Source: Veillonella parvula (GTDB lineage: Bacteria; Bacillota; Negativicutes; Veillonellales; Veillonellaceae). Taken from it: a stretch of DNA of 9,405 bases. Each line of letters opens with the position of its first letter. Positions within the stretch are counted from its first letter, which is position 1. A model generated the notes under the pieces. It saw only the letters and a list, made by a program, of their open reading frames with translations, was not told the origin of the DNA and made no database searches. Location of the stretch: assembly GCA_947096075.1 (NCBI GenBank), contig CAMUQE010000070.1:1-9405 (forward strand). Reading direction: 5' to 3'. The position numbers and the translations under genes are program-made. This document shows positions 6,164 through 9,405 of the stretch, in pieces.

Positions 6164-6992
6164 ATTGTCCTAAAACAACAGGGACTGCTAAATATACAGG
6201 TTCCCCTCTTCGATTGATAATAGAACCACTGCTTTTAACGATGCGCATTGCTTCCTCTTTTACAGGTTGCGGCACATTTTCTGCGATGAGCGGTGTATGT
6301 TCTCCCACGATAACATGTCCATCAACATCAAAGTTAACGCGCACTACAACCCTACCTGTTACGATTGACACCTTCCCCTGTTCTTGTACAGTTCTTAAAT
6401 ATTCTTGGGGGTTGATATCCGACTTTTGTAAAAGTGCTTGTTGCCCTGGCGTTAAAAGCCCCCAAGCAAGATTAGATAGGAAGGATAAATCACTAGCTTC
6501 GGCAAAGCCATTTCCATTGGCATTAGGATCAGATGTTATATCCTTACCCATAGGAGCATTGTCAGGCTTAGAAAATTTACCATCTTTAGAATCATTTCCA
6601 CCCGTAACTACAGCTTGTTCATTATTAGTTGTTTCCGATTCTATGGCCTTTGGAACGGCCCATTCGCGACGAGCATTAGATCTAGTCTTATTGGCATTTA
6701 AATTGTGAATGCTTTCATCACCTGTATTTTCCGTTACAAGGGGATCCGCCTTAGGCGCAGGCCCTTCCGGAGTCGGAGGTTCAACCGATGGCTTATCCTT
6801 AGATGTAGGCTCAATAGCGGTAGTTTCCGCATCACTTTCACTATCATCAGGCAGATGAAAGCTAACCTCTGCTGCATCATAAGCCACACCGGTTCCAACG
6901 ATACCACGTAAGGAAAGCCCCATACCAGAGATAAGCATGATTGTAATGCCTAAAGACACAATAAAAGGTTTCAAATAATGTGATTCAAACAT
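6162..6992 (-). CDS. TonB-like energy transducer
   Basis: Likely periplasm-spanning partner of the ExbB-ExbD motor, passing energy from proton-motive force to outer-membrane proteins. The 276-residue product has a short N-terminus, one membrane anchor (about 9-32), a long low-complexity periplasmic linker rich in acidic residues, Ser, Thr, Asn and Pro (about 45-165, including PSVEPPTPEGPAPKADP), and a C-terminal domain (about 205-276). GRVVVRVNFDVDGHVIVGE (213-231), VKEEAMRIVKSSGSI and GEPVYLAVPVVLG in that domain follow the TonB/TolA C-terminal pattern. The anchor lacks the membrane histidine of E. coli TonB (His20), and the linker lacks long Pro-Lys/Pro-Glu repeats. The ATG at 6992 is 4 bases after the exbD stop, with GGAAG (7000-7004) upstream inside exbD. 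TolA-like function is an alternative; the operon argues for TonB/ExbBD. Confidence 0.75.
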   Translation of the reverse strand: MFESHYLKPFIVSLGITIMLISGMGLSLRGIVGTGVAYDAAEVSFHLPDDSESDAETTAIEPTSKDKPSVEPPTPEGPAPKADPLVTENTGDESIHNLNANKTRSNARREWAVPKAIESETTNNEQAVVTGGNDSKDGKFSKPDNAPMGKDITSDPNANGNGFAEASDLSFLSNLAWGLLTPGQQALLQKSDINPQEYLRTVQEQGKVSIVTGRVVVRVNFDVDGHVIVGEHTPLIAENVPQPVKEEAMRIVKSSGSIINRRGEPVYLAVPVVLGQ

Positions 6993-6996
6993 GGAA

Positions 6997-7401
6997 TCAC
7001 TTCCGTTCCGTAGCGACGCTAATGTATTTAGCGCCGTTCACCTTGAGCATATCCAAAAGTTCAATAACCTCGTTATAATACACATCTTTTGAGGCGCGGA
7101 TAACAAAAGCTTGTTGAGGAGCTTGTGTAACGATAGATTGGACCTCTTGCGCCAAACGATCCGAAGAAATTTCCTGATTATCAATATATAGCGTGTGCGT
7201 TGTAGTCAAGGTAATGGTGATAGGTTCGATAGACTTCGCCGTAGACGTCGATGCAGATGGTAAATTTAGCGGAATTTGTTGCTCTGTATTCATATACAGC
7301 GTGCCTACCATGAAGAATACGAGTAAGAAAAATACGATATCAATCATGGGAATAATCATGATGGTAGGCTCTTTTTTAACCCCTAATGTGCGTCGTCTCA
7401 T
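6997..7401 (-). CDS. exbD: ExbD/TolR-family motor protein
   Basis: Inner-membrane subunit of the TonB motor (or, by homology, TolR). It forms the dimer inside the ExbB pentamer and carries the proton-responsive aspartate. The 134-residue product has a basic cytoplasmic start (MRRRTLGVKKEP), one membrane helix IIPMIDIVFFLLVFFMVGTLY (16-36) with the essential Asp21 in the usual PMIDIVF context, then QIPLNLPSA just outside the membrane, the conserved region after the helix. The periplasmic domain (about 55-134) includes the family-typical FVIRASKDVYYNEVIELLDMLKVNG. Its ATG overlaps the exbB stop (ATGA, 7398-7401), with GAGGA (7411-7415) upstream inside exbB, so translation is probably coupled. 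ExbD rather than TolR is favoured by the downstream TonB-like gene. Confidence 0.9.
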   Translation of the reverse strand: MRRRTLGVKKEPTIMIIPMIDIVFFLLVFFMVGTLYMNTEQQIPLNLPSASTSTAKSIEPITITLTTTHTLYIDNQEISSDRLAQEVQSIVTQAPQQAFVIRASKDVYYNEVIELLDMLKVNGAKYISVATERK

Positions 7402-8003
7402 ATATCATGTTCCTCATTGTACGCATCAAGGATATTACCGCACTCATGTTCTAATGTCGCCACAGAATCGTTGACCTTTGCCGCACAGTAACTGTGAAAG
7501 CCAAGAGCAATAATGGCTACGGTCAAGCCTGTAGCCGTTGCCACTAAGGCTTCCGAAACACCACCTGTAATGATGGTCGGAGCCCCAATATCGCCGCCTA
7601 CCACAGCAAACGCACGAATCATGCCGAGGACCGTCCCCAACAAGCCCAACAACGGAGCCATTGTTACAACCATACTGAGCCAACTAAGGCCTCGTTTTAA
7701 ACGTTCATCAGCGTACGACACTACATCTTGAAGGCGGTTTTCCAAGCCATTATAATTCTTTGCACTGCGGATAGCACGGGCAAATAAAGAACCAAGTTCC
7801 TCTGTATCACGTTCCAAAATACTTGCTAACATGATCCAAGATTGATTCTTTTCTAAGACCTTATTAAAACGGCGCAAGTCCTTTGTAAACTTCCGATATA
7901 GAAAGATACGTTCAATACCAATCATCAAAGTAAACAGTAAAAAAATCACCAGTGGATACATAACAAATCCACCAGCTACAAATAAATGCGCTATACTACT
8001 CAT
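7398..8003 (-). CDS. exbB: ExbB/TolQ-family proton-channel protein
   Basis: Pentameric inner-membrane scaffold and proton channel for ExbD. The 201-residue product has the family topology: first helix (about 12-34) ending in the conserved IGIERIFLYRK, a cytoplasmic helical domain (about 40-105), then two helices. The second contains MAPLLGLLGTVLGMIRAF (115-132). The third contains GGVSEALVATATGLTVAIIALGFH (147-170), whose Glu151 corresponds to E. coli Glu176 and whose Thr residues line the channel in the family. The frame is open to an ATG at 8024, but I start at 8003: GGAGG (8009-8013) is 5 bases upstream of it, while the upstream ATG has AAAGGT only one base away. It is the first gene of exbB-exbD-tonB and is slightly shorter than E. 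coli ExbB. TolQ cannot be excluded on sequence alone. Confidence 0.92.
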   Translation of the reverse strand: MSSIAHLFVAGGFVMYPLVIFLLFTLMIGIERIFLYRKFTKDLRRFNKVLEKNQSWIMLASILERDTEELGSLFARAIRSAKNYNGLENRLQDVVSYADERLKRGLSWLSMVVTMAPLLGLLGTVLGMIRAFAVVGGDIGAPTIITGGVSEALVATATGLTVAIIALGFHSYCAAKVNDSVATLEHECGNILDAYNEEHDI

Positions 8004-8047
8004 ACTAACCTCCAAAAGCCACATACCTTTAGGCTCTATCCGGGTTA

Positions 8048-8056
8048 ATTATACCA
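8048..8056 (-). promoter_or_regulatory. Extended -10 element for exbB-exbD-tonB
   Basis: TGGTATAAT on the minus strand (8056-8048) is a perfect TGnTATAAT extended -10. It predicts a transcript start near 8041 and a leader of about 38 bases before the exbB ATG. The -35 region (GTTTTA at 17 bases) is poor, which is common with extended -10 sites. I looked for an iron-regulator (Fur-type) palindrome and see no convincing one. Confidence 0.6.
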
Positions 8057-8103
8057 CGTTTTATCCCCTCTAAAACAGATAGGGAGCGCAAAACTAAAGT
8101 GCA

Positions 8104-8147
8104 AAAAGGCTGCACTAGAAATGATATACATTCTAGTACAGCCTTTT
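8104..8147 (-). terminator. Terminator of the lipoprotein operon
   Basis: The 17-base arms 8104-8120 and 8131-8147 pair with a single mismatch (8113/8138) around a 10-base loop (AAAAGGCTG...CAGCCTTTT). On the minus strand the stem runs into TTTTTGC. It lies 18 bases after the stop of the 85-residue gene, isolating that unit from exbB. The plus-strand tail is also T-rich, but no plus-strand gene precedes it. Confidence 0.8.
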
Positions 8148-8164
8148 ATGCATTTCTAAATAGA

Positions 8165-8422
8165 TTAGTCTTTTTTAATAAAGCCTACAATGAAGCCACC
8201 TACTGACAGTGCAATGCCTAAACCGCTACAGAACATGCCGATAGAATACCACAATGTGTAAGATTGGTTATTCTCAGAAATCGCCTTTGCTGCCGCTTGA
8301 GCATTTGTAGCGTTTCTCGCAATTTCCAAATTAGCCGCCGATGGATCTGGATTTAATAATAGAATCACAATACCAATAATTAGAACAACTACACCAACGG
8401 GTAATAACATTTTTTTACTCAT
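8165..8422 (-). CDS. Small protein with two membrane segments, unknown function
   Basis: The 85-residue product has a hydrophobic segment at 5-23 preceded by MSKK, a polar central part of about 35 residues that is Ala/Asn-rich (AANLEIARNATNAQAAAKAISENNQS), a second hydrophobic segment at about 57-81 rich in Gly, and a KKD tail. Both ends are basic and probably cytoplasmic, with the central part outside the inner membrane. The general plan recalls DUF3185-like small membrane proteins, but I cannot assign it. GAGGGG (8430-8435) lies 7 bases before the ATG. It follows the lipoprotein gene by 50 bases on the same strand and is closed by the terminator at 8104-8147, so the two are probably co-transcribed and may work together in the envelope. 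Confidence 0.8.
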   Translation of the reverse strand: MSKKMLLPVGVVVLIIGIVILLLNPDPSAANLEIARNATNAQAAAKAISENNQSYTLWYSIGMFCSGLGIALSVGGFIVGFIKKD

Positions 8423-8472
8423 TTGAATGCCCCTCTCTTATCATTATATGAAATGGTATATAAAATTAGATA

Positions 8473-9363
8473 TTATTTATCAAGTTTGTTCATATCCAAA
8501 TGATTCATACTGCCAATGAAGCGATTATAGGATTCAACCATATCATTATAATGATCATTTGTTTGGTCACCTAAGAATGTACGAATTCTACCAATAGCTG
8601 TATTTAATGAATCCTTAGCACTTTTATATTCCGAACTAGTAATACTATTAGATACGTTCATGATACCTTGCAACTCTTGGTTAGCTGCATTTACATCAAT
8701 TTGTTTACCGTCTTCAAAGCCATCCAATAAAGCAGTTAAACGTAAATGAACTTCTTGAGCTGCCGCTGCATTTTTCTTGCCAGACTCTTTAAGCTCTTTC
8801 AACTGTTCTTGTTGGTTTTCCGTGTTGTGTTTGTGAACTACTGCGTCTAGTTGATTATACGCTGCATAGAACTGATCATATAATTGAACGTATTTAGGTC
8901 CTAATTGTTGTTCCTTAGCATAATTATCTGCTTGATATGAATTAGTTTGGTAGTACGTATCCAATTCACTGGCTACTGGTACAATATCCTTTAATACAGC
9001 CAATACGTTATCTATAGGTTCTTTCATATCATCATATGGCACGCCAGCATCTTTAGCGGCTTGTAATTTCTCTTGTAAAGAATCAAAATGTGGTGCCATA
9101 AAGCTTGTTAAATGTTGACCTTCTCTTAGTTGTTGAATGTCTGGGCCGATAGCATAGCCAAAGCGCACTGTATGACTGTTAAAATCGCCAACGGCTTTAA
9201 TGTAGTTGTTAAACACTTTAACGTCTTCTTGTGATGTCTTTTGAACACCTTGTTGTACGCTATTGGCAACCTTAGAAACACTACATCCTGTCAAGAATAA
9301 TGGTGCTGTTAGAGTTGATGCACACAATACTACTGTTAGCATTTTCTTTACTAGTGGTTTCAT
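8473..9363 (-). CDS. YiiG/DUF3829-like lipoprotein
   Basis: Predicted lipoprotein of 296 residues with no established function. The signal peptide has KPLVKK, a hydrophobic core (8-23) and the lipobox LTGC, giving lipidated Cys27; the residue after it is Ser, which would allow transfer to the outer membrane under the E. coli rule. The mature part is predicted to be almost wholly helical. VKVFNNYIKAVGDFNSHTVR (48-67), near the start of the mature part, resembles the repeated N-x-YI-x-x-x-N pattern of the YiiG/DUF3829 family. A related motif, HYNDMVESYNRFIGSMN, recurs near the end (about 272-288), and Gln/Lys/Ala-rich stretches lie between. GAGAGGG (9368-9374) supports the start. Its promoter is probably beyond or at the right edge of the window. 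Lipoprotein status is firm; the family name is from pattern recognition. Confidence 0.82.
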   Translation of the reverse strand: MKPLVKKMLTVVLCASTLTAPLFLTGCSVSKVANSVQQGVQKTSQEDVKVFNNYIKAVGDFNSHTVRFGYAIGPDIQQLREGQHLTSFMAPHFDSLQEKLQAAKDAGVPYDDMKEPIDNVLAVLKDIVPVASELDTYYQTNSYQADNYAKEQQLGPKYVQLYDQFYAAYNQLDAVVHKHNTENQQEQLKELKESGKKNAAAAQEVHLRLTALLDGFEDGKQIDVNAANQELQGIMNVSNSITSSEYKSAKDSLNTAIGRIRTFLGDQTNDHYNDMVESYNRFIGSMNHLDMNKLDK

Positions 9364-9405
9364 AATGACCCTCTCTTTTTAATCACACACAAGTAACAAT
9401 CTATA

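Noticed and set aside
6154..6708. 184-codon plus-strand frame opposite the tonB-like gene
   Set aside because: It begins within the convergent terminator, is Ser/Cys/Pro-rich in a way typical of antisense translation, and opposes a gene with clear domain structure and operon context.
8004..8024. Longer exbB start at 8024
   Set aside because: AAAGGT is only one base from that ATG, while 8003 has GGAGG at proper spacing and matches the family N-terminus.
8040..8080. Fur-type iron operator before exbB
   Set aside because: The sequence around the extended -10 has only a TAATTA core and weak flanking symmetry, far from the usual 19-base palindrome.

Overview
The window looks like a chromosomal segment of a low-GC, Gram-negative-walled member of the Firmicutes, most likely Veillonella or a close relative in the Negativicutes. 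That placement is an inference. It rests on strong Firmicutes-type Shine-Dalgarno sites (GGAGG, AGGAGG) and very AT-rich spacers, together with an ExbB-ExbD-TonB energy-transduction operon and a lipobox lipoprotein, which imply an outer membrane. No rRNA, tRNA, insertion sequence or CRISPR array was found.

Layout, left to right. Bases 1-334 are AT-rich and gene-free except for a hairpin terminator serving purA. purA (minus strand; start moved to 1618) has its own good promoter. Next come a HigB/HigA-type toxin-antitoxin pair (toxin first, one base between the genes) with a promoter embedded in nested inverted repeats, a strong hairpin, an Fsr-like MFS exporter, a structured terminator, and purB with an extended -10 promoter. 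All of these genes are on the minus strand. A spacer of about 400 bases then separates purB from a plus-strand gene for a small four-helix membrane protein of unknown function.

That gene converges on exbB-exbD-tonB (minus strand, overlapping or nearly touching genes) across a shared hairpin. Upstream of exbB lie a further terminator and a two-gene unit: a YiiG/DUF3829-like lipoprotein followed by an 85-residue protein with two membrane segments.

How the genes work together: PurA and PurB catalyse the two steps from IMP to AMP, and PurB also acts earlier in IMP synthesis. Here they are separate transcription units flanking an accessory block (toxin-antitoxin plus exporter) whose base composition differs from theirs. 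ExbB, ExbD and the TonB-like protein should form an inner-membrane motor driven by proton-motive force that acts on outer-membrane partners; no receptor gene is in the window. Nothing here is convincingly an undescribed system. The best leads are the layered control signals in front of the toxin gene, the atypical TonB-like protein, and the uncharacterised envelope genes.
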